Source of the DNA: an uncultured Shewanella sp.
GTDB taxonomy: Bacteria > Pseudomonadota > Gammaproteobacteria > Enterobacterales > Shewanellaceae
NCBI RefSeq assembly: GCF_947497935.1
Contig: NZ_CANMIO010000005.1
Location: 62,001 to 126,000, forward strand
Length of the DNA: 64,000 nt
Direction of reading: 5' to 3'
The position numbers were made by a program, and so were the translations under genes. The stretch's first letter is position 1. Each line of letters begins with the position of its first letter. Below the pieces are notes generated by a model. The model made no database searches and had not been told where the DNA came from. It worked only from the letters and a program-made list of their open reading frames with translations. This document shows, one piece after another, positions 42,208 through 50,244 of this stretch.

Positions 42208-42705
42208 ATGTTAAAACTTTTAGTTAAAAGGTTAATTAACGTGCAAGTCACTCACAAATCAACAGTATTAAGCTTTTCTATCAGCTTTTTACTGGGTCTG
42301 TTTCTACTCGGTTGTGAACCAAAAGCGCATGAGCCACAGGCCTCAAGAGCAGTAGATCCAAGCCTATGTAATTTTAAATCTGGCCCTTGTGCCAAAACTG
42401 TAGCCGATGTAGACCTTGAGTTAACTATCAGTCCTTGGCAAACCCCGAGTGAACAGCCATTACAGCTCTCTATCACTACTTCTCAGGCTGTGGGTAATAT
42501 AAAGGTTAACGTTCAGGGTAGAGATATGTTTATGGGGGTTATTCCTGTAAAACTTAACCAAATCGACGAAAATAAGTATCAGGGAAACTTAATATATGGC
42601 TCCTGTAGCAGTGACTACATGGTTTGGAGTGCGATTGTCAGCTACGAAGTCGATGGGGTAGAGCAGTTTACTAGCTTCGATTTCTTAGCCGATAGCGAAC
42701 GTTAA
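42208..42705 (+). CDS. Putative lipoprotein beside ccoN
   Basis: 165 residues in the longest form; an alternative GTG start at 42241 (154 residues) would put the transcript start after the FNR box. Both give a signal peptide ending in the lipobox LLGC, so the mature protein is lipidated. The C-terminal domain contains a Cys-x-x-Asp segment (YGSCSSDYMVW) and two earlier cysteines (LCNFKSGPC). I do not recognise a named family. Divergent from ccoN across the FNR box, so a respiratory or oxygen-linked role is possible but unproven. Confidence 0.75.
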   Translation: MLKLLVKRLINVQVTHKSTVLSFSISFLLGLFLLGCEPKAHEPQASRAVDPSLCNFKSGPCAKTVADVDLELTISPWQTPSEQPLQLSITTSQAVGNIKVNVQGRDMFMGVIPVKLNQIDENKYQGNLIYGSCSSDYMVWSAIVSYEVDGVEQFTSFDFLADSER

Positions 42706-42830
42706 GGACGGGTACAGCCTAAAGGCCATTTTATACTACGAGTTTTCATCACTAAGTTTTTTGCACTGTGATTTTTAACCGTCTTTGTTGGCATTCTTGG
42801 TTAAACAACATAAACGTCTCGACAACTCAA

Positions 42831-42850
42831 TTGATAATCATTATCATTTG
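42831..42850 (+). promoter_or_regulatory. Fur-type box upstream of the Cys-rich gene
   Basis: TTGATAATCATTATCATTTG closely matches the Fur consensus built of GATAAT/ATTATC repeats. It lies about 54 bases before the ATG at 42904, in position to overlap a promoter. Confidence 0.75.
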
Positions 42851-42903
42851 TAGTTATAGGATGTAATCTAGCTTAGTCAGTTATGTTTTAATGGAGAATA
42901 GAG

Positions 42904-43161
42904 ATGGATAGTCCAACTAGGCAGTTAAATATCAGTATTTCTGAAGATAAAATCGCTCAGTTGATCCAGCAAGGTCTACTCTGCGCCGCAGATTTTAAGT
43001 GTTTGGATAGCGAGACTAAACAGGCGGTCTGGCAACTGTGCCTCTGGAGCTGTGAAAAACGCATTCATTGTGACAAGCATTGCCAGCAAGAATGTAAAAG
43101 TCTCTGTTATGAGCAAAGCCAAACATCAGTAAAAGGCAGCATAGAGGTAATATCTCGCTGA
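42904..43161 (+). CDS. Small Cys-rich protein, probably Fur-regulated
   Basis: 85 residues, no signal peptide. Eight cysteines lie between residues about 27 and 73, in the pattern GLLCAADFKC, LCLWSCEK, HCDKHCQQECKSLC. Such clusters can bind metal or an Fe-S centre. It is not the CxC-x(32)-CxxC arrangement of bacterioferredoxin (Bfd), although the Fur box makes that comparison natural. RBS GGAGA. No family is recognised. Confidence 0.75.
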   Translation: MDSPTRQLNISISEDKIAQLIQQGLLCAADFKCLDSETKQAVWQLCLWSCEKRIHCDKHCQQECKSLCYEQSQTSVKGSIEVISR

Positions 43162-43287
43162 AAAGCATCACAAGCAGTCATAAGAAGTATAAGTCGTCAT
43201 TAGTAGTCATATAAGGTTAATTAAGGATATCGCTTTTTAACCTTACTGATTAATATAGAGATATCGGCTTTTATACTTTCTATATCT

Positions 43288-44580
43288 ATGCAATTACCCC
43301 CAGTTATCCCGCTTTTTGATTCAATTGACTACATTCAAATCGGCAATCCGCTGGTCAATCAACATATCACCCAGTTAAGCCTTGGCGAACTCGACGAAGC
43401 AGGGCTTGTGTTTGAGCACGCGACCGACTGGCTATTTGAGCAAAAATACAATGAGAATAATTATAAAGCCTATCGAAGTGAGCTAACCACATTCTTACAT
43501 TGGTGTTTCGACGTGGCGAAACTCAACGTCAGTACCATAGCGCGCCGAGAAGTTGGCTTATACATAGAGTACTGCAAAAATCCACCAATCGAGCTTATTG
43601 GCTATTTTAATGTTGCGCAGTTCAAATTAGATAAAGCGTCTGCAGAGCGTATTCCAAATCCCGCTTGGTTGCTCTTTAGAGGCAAGAAAGTCGATGGCCA
43701 AACTCAGCCTTATCTGTTGAGTGACAGCGCGCTTAAAACCAAAGTGGCGATCTTATCGAGCTTCTACAGTTATTTGATGGGGGAGGATTACTGTGAGAAG
43801 AACCCGGCGCAGATGTGGCTGAATAAGAGTCGATTCTCATCCAGGCAGAAGTACCGACTCAACACAGATGATGATAATCAGTTGGCGTTTACGGAGTTGC
43901 AGTGGTCCTACATCATGTCGACGGTTGAGAAGCTCGCCAAAGCCCAACCAGAACTCCATCAGCGCAGCTTGTTTCTAATCAAGCTTATTTACTCATGCTA
44001 TCTGCGGGTATCGGAGGTTTCTGCAAGAGCGGGTTTCTCACCGGTAATGAGCCAGTTTAAGCAAAACCGCCACTCAGGGATCTGGAGTTTTCACATTCCA
44101 AAGAGTAAAGGTGGCAAGAGTCGCAGCGTGGCAATATCTAAAGCCTTGTTAGCGGCGTTAGTGGACTATCGACGTTATCTAAAGCTGTCAGATTATCCCT
44201 CAGCCTCAGAGCAACATCCATTAATCGTGCGCCAAAAAGCCGCAGGGCGAGGGCGCGAAGTCGGCAATTTAAATGCCAACTTAGGTATTCGCCAAATTCG
44301 TGAAGAGGTCGATAAGATCATCGAACTTGCAGCGATTAGCATCGAAACTGACGGCTTTATTGAGGACGCACAGCAGATGCGCGGATTAAGTATCCACAAT
44401 ATTCGCCACACCGGCATTACTCACGACATCAATATTAACGGCCGGCCCTTATCACACGTCCAGGCCGATGCCGGTCATGAGAGTATCGACACCACCTCGC
44501 AATATCTGCACACCACTCAGATAGAAAGACACGAGAGTGCGCAGAATAAACCCTTGGATTATCTGCAGGGGATTGAGTAA
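43288..44580 (+). CDS. Tyrosine-type site-specific recombinase
   Basis: 430 residues of the phage-integrase/XerCD superfamily. The catalytic residues can be placed: Arg in CYLRVSEVSA, Lys in SKGGKSR, His-x-x-Arg in IHNIRHTGITHD, His in DAGHESIDTTSQ, and the nucleophilic Tyr in QYLHTTQ. An N-terminal SAM-like core-binding domain spans about 30-210. It lacks the IntI-specific extra segment as far as can be judged, so it is not taken as an integron integrase. It lies at the boundary between the oxidase region and accessory DNA. Confidence 0.87.
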   Translation: MQLPPVIPLFDSIDYIQIGNPLVNQHITQLSLGELDEAGLVFEHATDWLFEQKYNENNYKAYRSELTTFLHWCFDVAKLNVSTIARREVGLYIEYCKNPPIELIGYFNVAQFKLDKASAERIPNPAWLLFRGKKVDGQTQPYLLSDSALKTKVAILSSFYSYLMGEDYCEKNPAQMWLNKSRFSSRQKYRLNTDDDNQLAFTELQWSYIMSTVEKLAKAQPELHQRSLFLIKLIYSCYLRVSEVSARAGFSPVMSQFKQNRHSGIWSFHIPKSKGGKSRSVAISKALLAALVDYRRYLKLSDYPSASEQHPLIVRQKAAGRGREVGNLNANLGIRQIREEVDKIIELAAISIETDGFIEDAQQMRGLSIHNIRHTGITHDININGRPLSHVQADAGHESIDTTSQYLHTTQIERHESAQNKPLDYLQGIE

Positions 44581-44811
44581 GAGTTGAGTAGCCACCTAAA
44601 CTAAAATCCTCAGGTGGCTATTAGTAAGTTGGTCGACTGTTAAAGTTAATGAGTCTTCGTTTTAAGCAAAGCTAATGTAAATCTTTGGAGTCGGCTATGT
44701 TTAATTGCTTATAAGCACGCTAACTTTAGTTTGAAGGGAAAGGGACCATGGAGGCGAGCTTAGCATCCCTGCGATACACGGCTTATAAGCTCATTTAAAC
44801 ATATCCATTGA

Positions 44812-44969
44812 AGTGTTGTTCAAACTTATGGTTCGGGTAAATCCAGTTAAGTAAAGGGGAGCTTAAAAAGCTCAAACCCAAACGGCTTATTATCTGGGAT
44901 CCTGTCGATGAATACGGTGAAATTGCCGATGTGCGCATTTTCAAGCTAGTTAGCGATACTTACTCGTAA
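44812..44969 (+). pseudogene. Remnant of a phage-type P-loop ATPase
   Basis: In one frame TYGSGKSS (a Walker A motif) is followed immediately by TAA. In the next frame the sequence continues KGELKKLKPKRLIIWDPVDEYG to a stop at 44967. A single lost G in the GGGG run at about 44857-44860 plus one altered codon would join them. Walker A followed by RLIIWDPxDEY recalls the packaging/assembly ATPases of small phages (Zot/P9-like). Only about 50 codons remain. Confidence 0.5.
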
Positions 44970-45062
44970 TTCATGTTCAGGTTAATGTTCTGTTTGTGTT
45001 AGCGTGTTTATGCTACAGCCATGGGCATTTTGCCCAGCCTTATTCGTTCTTGGAGTTCAGTG

Positions 45063-45344
45063 TTGGCAAAGATTATATTGCAAGGTTTTATAGTCGTACC
45101 TGATTCAGACCTTGAATTAGTCAGTCGTGAATTGGTGACGCACAAAAGTCTCACCTTAAAAGAAGTTGGTTGTTTAACTTTTAGTGTGACACCTGACGAA
45201 TCCAATCGTAATCAGTTTAATGTTTATGAGGAATTTGTAGATCAAACTGCTTTTGATAATCATCAAGCTAGAGTGAAATCATCTCAATGGGGCAAAGTCA
45301 CTAAAAACGTACAAAGGCATTATCAAATAAGAAGCTCTGACTAA
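45063..45344 (+). CDS. ABM-type monooxygenase-domain protein
   Basis: About 94 residues from the TTG at 45063, which has GGAG seven bases upstream. The frame is open upstream to an ATG at 45021 without a good RBS. The sequence KIILQGFIVVPDSDL, then GCLTFSVTPDESNRNQFNVYEEF and the AFDNHQ motif fit the small ferredoxin-like antibiotic-biosynthesis-monooxygenase (ABM) fold. Members are often quinol or haem oxygenases; the substrate here is unknown. Confidence 0.72.
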   Translation: MAKIILQGFIVVPDSDLELVSRELVTHKSLTLKEVGCLTFSVTPDESNRNQFNVYEEFVDQTAFDNHQARVKSSQWGKVTKNVQRHYQIRSSD

Positions 45345-45392
45345 ATCCGCCTCTTAAAAGGGCGCGATAAAGCTGCGATAAAATGGAGTGAT

Positions 45393-45941
45393 ATGGAAAT
45401 AAGACAGGCAACTCAAAATGATTTAGGCAAGTTCTTCAATTACTTAAATGATCATTTGTCAGACAATGGTGTTGGTGATACTCATCTGTTTCAGCCGATG
45501 TCTAAAGCAGAATCATCTGTTAATGAAGCAATGAAGTCTCGTTTTACTGCTGGCATTAAAACGGAAATATACCACCCAGGCTGGCGACGCCTTTGGCTCG
45601 CATTCGATGAAAACAAAAAGATAGTAGGGCACATCGATATTCGAGCGCATGCAGAAAACCATACACAACATAGAGTATTACTGGGTATGGGAGTCGACCG
45701 TTCAGTTCGAAAGCAAGGGCTCGGCAAGCAACTAATCAATAAAATGCTAGAGTGGGTTGCTGACAATACTGATATTGAACATATTGATCTTTGGGTTCTT
45801 TCAAATAATCTAGCCGCACAAAAACTGTATATCAGCACTGGGTTTGAGAAATGTGGCGAGATAAAAGACATGTTTAAAATAGACGGTAAGTCGTTATCTT
45901 ATACTGTTATGTCCCGAGCAACTGTTATAGCTCATGGCTAG
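45393..45941 (+). CDS. GNAT-family N-acetyltransferase
   Basis: 182 residues. Acetyl-CoA binding motif A is visible as LGMGVDRSVRKQGLGKQLINKML, broken here as VRKQGLGKQL, and motif B as LWVLSNNLAAQKLYISTGF. The opening MEIRQATQNDLGKFFNYL is typical of the fold. RBS GGAGTGAT precedes the ATG. The acceptor is unknown. It lies 48 bases downstream of the ABM-domain gene on the same strand. Confidence 0.87.
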   Translation: MEIRQATQNDLGKFFNYLNDHLSDNGVGDTHLFQPMSKAESSVNEAMKSRFTAGIKTEIYHPGWRRLWLAFDENKKIVGHIDIRAHAENHTQHRVLLGMGVDRSVRKQGLGKQLINKMLEWVADNTDIEHIDLWVLSNNLAAQKLYISTGFEKCGEIKDMFKIDGKSLSYTVMSRATVIAHG

Positions 45942-48430
45942 TAAAAATGGAGTAGGGAAGCAGGCTAATATCTCGTGTTATCTCGTGTAATTGAAGAGTA
46001 ATGAGCAACGCCAAGCTCACAATACCAGCTTTCAATACAATCTCGCAATTCAAGCATCAAGAATTTCTAGCCGAGCAGGGCGCGATGATGACTGTTTTTT
46101 GTCTAAAAAAGACATTGACAGTTGTTGCTGGTAGCTTAGCTTATTTACTAAAAATCAAACCATTAAACCTTCAATTAAACTTTCTATTTAGCCGGACAAG
46201 AGTAGGGCGTAAACAGGGTGTTTAACGCTTGACGCTTGTTTGTAAGCTGCTGATTATAAATTTATTTATTTATTTATTTATTTATTTATTTGTTTGCATT
46301 GGCGCAGTGGTAAAGCCTTCAGCAATCATCTTAAATTGAGCATCCTAACTTGCTCAGTTTTAGCCAATAACCAATTCTGTATCGAATCCAATTGTTAACC
46401 ACAAAATTCAAGTTGGTTTTATCTTAGTTAGCTTTATATAAGCTGGCTTTGTGCTGTGATTTCGACTGTAATTTCAATTGGGATTTCTCAGATCAGTTAA
46501 TGCCGATAAGTGACATTATCGGCAATTGCCTTAAAAGGGCTTTTCCCGCTATTAAGCTGTATTTATCTCTGTTTTTGTCTCTGTATCTACCTGTCTATAC
46601 AAAAGACAGAACAGTCTAGAACTAGCAAGATATGACAGTCACTATTCCGCTGGCCACTATTTCGCTGAATACGCGTTTAAACTCATTAATATTACTGAAA
46701 TTATTCTGCGTCTTATCTTACTTCAAGCAAGTTTCTGCCAAGCTTTCAGCTCAATTATCTGCTCGATTCTAGGTTCAAAGTAAGCTCAGTCATCAGCCTA
46801 ATTCTCTGCAAAACCGTCATCTTAAGTCTAAGTTCATCTTAAGTTTAGTCCTGGCTCTATCTCAACCTTCATGGACCATTGGGGCCATTCGATGATTGAT
46901 TCGATCAACTGCTGCAAGGCCGAGTCAATCAGACTCTAACTATTCTTATTGCTATAACAGTTACTGTTATGGCTACGATCAGGCAAAGCTATGCTGAACT
47001 GAAGCGAATGAGTTTTGGCCAAGAGCAATTATCGAGCTTCAATATAGGAGCTAACTTCAGAAACTAGATTAAGATGTAAATTGGTATTGATATCGTAAGC
47101 TTTGTCGTCAGTTTGGCTAAACTCAAACGGCGCGCTGTGTGGCTACTTTAAAGTTTTGCCTAGCTCAGCTCAGCAGATTTCACGTAGCGCACGATTACAA
47201 ATGGCTGATTTAGGCTCGTTTTAACTATCTGTTTCAACATCTTGTTTTCAGTGCTGGTTTTAGCGCTTGATTTAAGCGTCCAGTTTCATCACTCTAGCTA
47301 AACCATTTCAAAGCTAAGCTAAATGCTAAGTTGCAATCTACGACCAAGCTTAAATCCAACGTGAGATTCGTGCCGTTAAAAATGGCCAGCCATAACTAGA
47401 CGTACATAATAAGCGAATCAATCCCAAGACACTCAGGTTCGCAGTCGTGTGAAGCTGTTAGTAGCAAGATAGTCGAACCGTTTTCACCTTTGCACGAGCA
47501 GCATATAGAGCAAGGAGTATAGTGAGCTGAGTTAAGTCGCTTGCAGATGTCGGCGTCAATCAAGTCCGAGCTAGATGCTAAGCACTAACACATGACTGTA
47601 AGCTGAACTTTAAACTTAAGCCATTATATGCAAGCAGCTATATACAAGAAGCTGAGCTATCCGGTTCAATGGCTATAAAGCTGGTTGAAAGCTCATATAG
47701 ATAAAGTAGCCATCTAACCCCACATCAGTGACATTTATATAGATATGCGCACAATGTATATTATGTTAAATAGGATCCATAAAGGGATGGCTATCCTGAT
47801 TATTATTGGGAATTGTCATCGAAAATGAGAATCTCAGTCATGACATCGGATTCGGCATCACATGAACTATGAGTAATTGTCTGCTCATGGCTTCTCGCCT
47901 GATATTTTTATTTTGAAGGCCGTTAGTTTAAGTTAATGAAGTCACAACCATTCTCATGACTGTATGCTGTTGAGTTATGTGAATTGAACTAACAATTCGT
48001 TATGAGCTCTACTAGCAAACAGTTACTGCAATGGATTGGTTGTTTACTAGTTATACTCTGAGTTTTTACCTGACTGTAGCTCTATAACAACTATGTTTAG
48101 TGCAACGGATTTAAGATCTGTAACACTCTACTGGCAGTTTAAAGTGAGTTCATTCATTAGAGCCAATGTCTAACGGACTGAGTCAGGCAAGCTTATAAAG
48201 TCGCTATGCAGCAAACTCAAACAGCCAGTACACACTAGGAAATATTTGGCAATTACATAGCTTTTTATTTCTCCAGATTTCAGGATCTCAAAATAATTTC
48301 ACTAAAGACTTCTTAAGAAAGTCATAAAGCACTTTAGAACCAAGTGATGTGTACCTTAGTCAACAACCCTGAAAGTTCCTTTCTCTTAATTGATAGGCTT
48401 AAGGAGGTAACCTTTGTACCGCCCTAGCCC
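45942..48430. other. Long accessory stretch without a credible gene
   Basis: About 2.5 kb in which I find no supportable coding region on either strand. The only longer frame (46001-46225, plus) lacks any recognisable feature. The sequence is AT-rich with frequent AGCT/TAAGCT words and stops in all frames. It holds an ATTT microsatellite at 46258. No RNA gene, IS end or attC was recognised. Confidence 0.5.
46258..46292. repeat. ATTT microsatellite
   Basis: About eight and a half uninterrupted copies of the tetranucleotide ATTT, in non-coding DNA. Confidence 0.85.
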
Positions 48431-48500
48431 ATTTTTGGACAGAAATTGGTTAGAGTCAAAGCTCTTAAAGTGATGAGTCTCATTAGGGAATGTATGGCAA
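48431..48500. repeat. Dispersed repeat, copy A
   Basis: Shares TTTTGGACAGA, CAAAGCT, CTAAAG-like and AATGTATGG blocks in the same order with 62771-62840, and GGACAGGAATTGGTTAGA with 52897-52940. Confidence 0.5.
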
Positions 48501-48509
48501 GTTGATTTA

Positions 48510-48576
48510 CAGTAACGCCAGTAACAGCAGCCCGGTCCGGCGAGTGAAACGAGCCTTCTGATTACTCTTGTTAATG
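48510..48576 (-). other. attC site 1 (67 bp)
   Basis: Outer ends CAGTAAC and GTTAATG. The arms AACGCCAGTAACAGCAG and AACAAGAGTAATCAGAAG (reverse complement of the right arm) pair imperfectly. It is shorter than the other three and contains the stop of the next gene. Confidence 0.65.
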
Positions 48577-49005
48577 CAACGAATGACCTCGATATTTATA
48601 CACAATCTGAAAATCACTCGTCTTCCTTCCATTCGGATCTATGCTTCTGACTTTCTGTAAGTTATCGAAGCTCAGTACCAGTTTATCGTCAGATTGCCAT
48701 TCAATAGCTAATCCACTCGCACTTGGTCTTCCTTCGAAGCCGAATACTCTGCGAGAATCAAAACCTTTCTCTATATGCTTAACGATAACTTTGCCGTAGA
48801 AGTCAGTAGTCGCGCCACCACAGTCCCCTATCGAAACCTCAACCACATATCGACCATCAGGGGACGGGATTTCCTCGACTACCTCATCAGAACACATAGC
48901 CGAGCAGCCCTTTGCAAGTAGCGCAAACGCCAACCACAACACCAACAGCGACCAAAATGCATATCCGCCAAAGCTAAATAAAAACTTCCTAAATTTAAGT
49001 ACCAC
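48571..49005 (-). CDS. Cassette protein with one membrane helix and a DUF5412-like domain
   Basis: About 144 residues from the GTG at 49005, which has AAGGAAG just upstream. The frame reaches back to Met codons at 49023 and 49044, but those lie in the attC site. A transmembrane helix at about residues 8-35 precedes an extracytoplasmic domain. This opens IPSPDGRYVVEVSIGDCGGATTDFYGKV, a pattern I associate with DUF5412-like proteins (SPDG...DCGATT). The cysteine in KGCSAMC could be a disulfide partner. Function unknown. First (3'-most) cassette of the array. Confidence 0.72.
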   Translation of the reverse strand: MVLKFRKFLFSFGGYAFWSLLVLWLAFALLAKGCSAMCSDEVVEEIPSPDGRYVVEVSIGDCGGATTDFYGKVIVKHIEKGFDSRRVFGFEGRPSASGLAIEWQSDDKLVLSFDNLQKVRSIDPNGRKTSDFQIVYKYRGHSLH

Positions 49006-49020
49006 ATTACTTCCTTGTCG

Positions 49021-49118
49021 CATTAACGCCCTAATAATGGGCAAAAAATTGTTGGCTAAAATGTTGAGGAACGAAAACAGCCAACTGTTTTTTGTCCTTA
49101 TTTATTAGCTTGTTAGGT
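49021..49118 (-). other. attC site 2 (98 bp)
   Basis: Ends CATTAAC and GTTAGGT (ACCTAAC on the minus strand, matching RYYYAAC). Inner arms GGGCAAAAAATTGTTGGCT and GGACAAAAAACAGTTGGCT (reverse complement) form the long imperfect hairpin. The centre holds AAAATGTTGAGGAACGAAAA. Confidence 0.85.
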
Positions 49119-49129
49119 ACGGTTAACAC

Positions 49130-49546
49130 CTATCTTAAATATTGACGAATCATATCTGCGTATTGAGTCATACCACGTTTTTCAAGCTCTTTGATAAACA
49201 CTGGCCATGGTGGGATATTACTACGGTATGGGTTTGCACAAGATACTGTAGACATACCACCACCAGCAGCTGTTGAAAGGCCTCCTCCACTAGCTGTAGA
49301 AAGTCCGCCACCTGAGGCAGTAGACAAGCCTCCACCTGAGGCAGTTGATAACCCTCCACCAGAAGCTGTAGATAATCCACCACCTGATGCTGTAGACATT
49401 CCACCGCCGGATGCCGTAGACATGCCACCACCAGAAGCTGTTGAAGCTCCGCCACCTGAAGCAGTCGACATACCGCCGCCAGAGGCCGTTGATAACCCAC
49501 CACCAGAAGCAGTACTTTGATTACGAGGCCATGTATTTCTAGTCAT
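49130..49546 (-). CDS. Octapeptide-repeat protein (STASGGGx)n
   Basis: 138 residues. After [10 protein letters not shown] come 11 consecutive copies of STASGGGx (x is L, M or A; one copy is STAAGGGM) and a final STVS. A non-repetitive C-terminus of about 38 residues follows, ending [32 protein letters not shown] precedes the ATG just inside the attC end, so this strand is the coding one. Repeats differ mainly at synonymous positions, which indicates selection on the peptide. The C-terminus could be a helical recognition or binding segment. I know no assigned function; a modified-peptide precursor or a structural linker are both only guesses. Confidence 0.8.
   Translation of the reverse strand: MTRNTWPRNQSTASGGGLSTASGGGMSTASGGGASTASGGGMSTASGGGMSTASGGGLSTASGGGLSTASGGGLSTASGGGLSTASGGGLSTAAGGGMSTVSCANPYRSNIPPWPVFIKELEKRGMTQYADMIRQYLR
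49252..49516. repeat. 24-bp tandem repeat encoding STASGGGx
   Basis: Eleven degenerate 24-bp units, for example with CCACCTGAGGCAGTAGACAA on the plus strand. Units vary mostly at third codon positions of the minus-strand gene. Confidence 0.9.
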
Positions 49547-49570
49547 AGTTTCACCCTAAGTTTATTTAGT

Positions 49571-49668
49571 ACCTAACGCTAAGCTAAGCGGAAAAATGCA
49601 GTTGGCTAAAATGTGTGAGGCACGAGCGCAGCCAACTGTAATTTTTCCGTTTAAGTGCCTTGTTATGC
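49571..49668 (-). other. attC site 3 (98 bp)
   Basis: Ends ACCTAAC and GTTATGC. Arms GCGGAAAAATGCAGTTGGCT and CGGAAAAATTACAGTTGGCT (reverse complement) are nearly identical, giving a long hairpin. The centre is AAAATGTGTGAGGCACGAGC. It contains the stop of the HNH gene. Confidence 0.87.
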
Positions 49669-50244
49669 TGCATTTAACGCCATAAAAGATTTAACAAATA
49701 ATGACAGCTCTTTATCTGTCTCCGTTTCTTTTTGCAGTTCAGCTAAAGCAGCTTCTCTTAAAACCCGAGAAGATGTTCTGAAGCAAGCGTCAATTGAACT
49801 TTTAAACTCCTGAATTCGCAATTGCCTTTTTTCAAGTAAATCAGGTCTATTAAGCTTTAAGTCAGAAATGGTTAAATCACCTCTTTCGCACCCATTTTTA
49901 GAGAATAAAAATGTACCATATGCAACCAAACTATTTTCAGGATCTTCGTCATATGGATTGATATATGGCGTATCCACATGATAGTTATCAGATTTAGCAT
50001 TATTACACTTTGGGCAGGCATAACCTAAGTTACTCCAAGTAAACGCCAGCTCAGGGTACTTTCCTTCTGCTTTAGGTTTTATATGCTCTACGTGTGCAAA
50101 GTCGATATGTGATATCTTACATTCACAGTACATACACTTATCATGACTTGCAATTTTAAGCGCTTCCTTATTCAGAGGATGTTTATAATTGTTGGATGCC
50201 AGTGCAGCAGGGTGTGGGCATGCAGGTCTTATTAGTCTAATCAT
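49663..50244 (-). CDS. ptuB: HNH endonuclease, Septu PtuB-like
   Basis: 193 residues. Zinc and catalytic motifs are clear: CMYCEC at about 37-42, the HNH core HVEHIKPKAEGKYPE near 52, WSNLGYACPKCNNAKSD near 70, then PYINPYDEDPE. This is the TIGR02646-type HNH domain found with PtuA ATPases in Septu and in some retrons. Its ATG overlaps the ATPase stop by 4 bases, so the two are translationally coupled. No reverse transcriptase is nearby, favouring Septu over a retron. In Septu the complex is thought to cleave nucleic acid on phage infection. Confidence 0.85.
   Translation of the reverse strand: MIRLIRPACPHPAALASNNYKHPLNKEALKIASHDKCMYCECKISHIDFAHVEHIKPKAEGKYPELAFTWSNLGYACPKCNNAKSDNYHVDTPYINPYDEDPENSLVAYGTFLFSKNGCERGDLTISDLKLNRPDLLEKRQLRIQEFKSSIDACFRTSSRVLREAALAELQKETETDKELSLFVKSFMALNAA

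Noticed and set aside
43288..44580. Tyrosine recombinase considered as the integron integrase of the cassette array
   Set aside because: It lies 4 kb away on the opposite strand, and no IntI-type insertion near the catalytic region or attI site was seen.
46001..46225. 74-codon frame on the plus strand
   Set aside because: No RBS, no recognisable motif, composition unlike neighbouring genes, and it lies in a stretch otherwise devoid of genes.
46297..46320. GGCGCAGTGGTAAAGC resembling a tRNA D-arm
   Set aside because: No acceptor, anticodon or T arm could be assembled around it.
48411..48425. TAAGGAGGT, a perfect Shine-Dalgarno-like word
   Set aside because: No start codon with an open frame follows at a usable distance.
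49191..49520. Plus-strand frame of PPPEAVD-type repeats opposite the octapeptide gene
   Set aside because: Variation between units changes amino acids in this frame but is mostly silent on the minus strand; the RBS and attC context also favour the minus strand.
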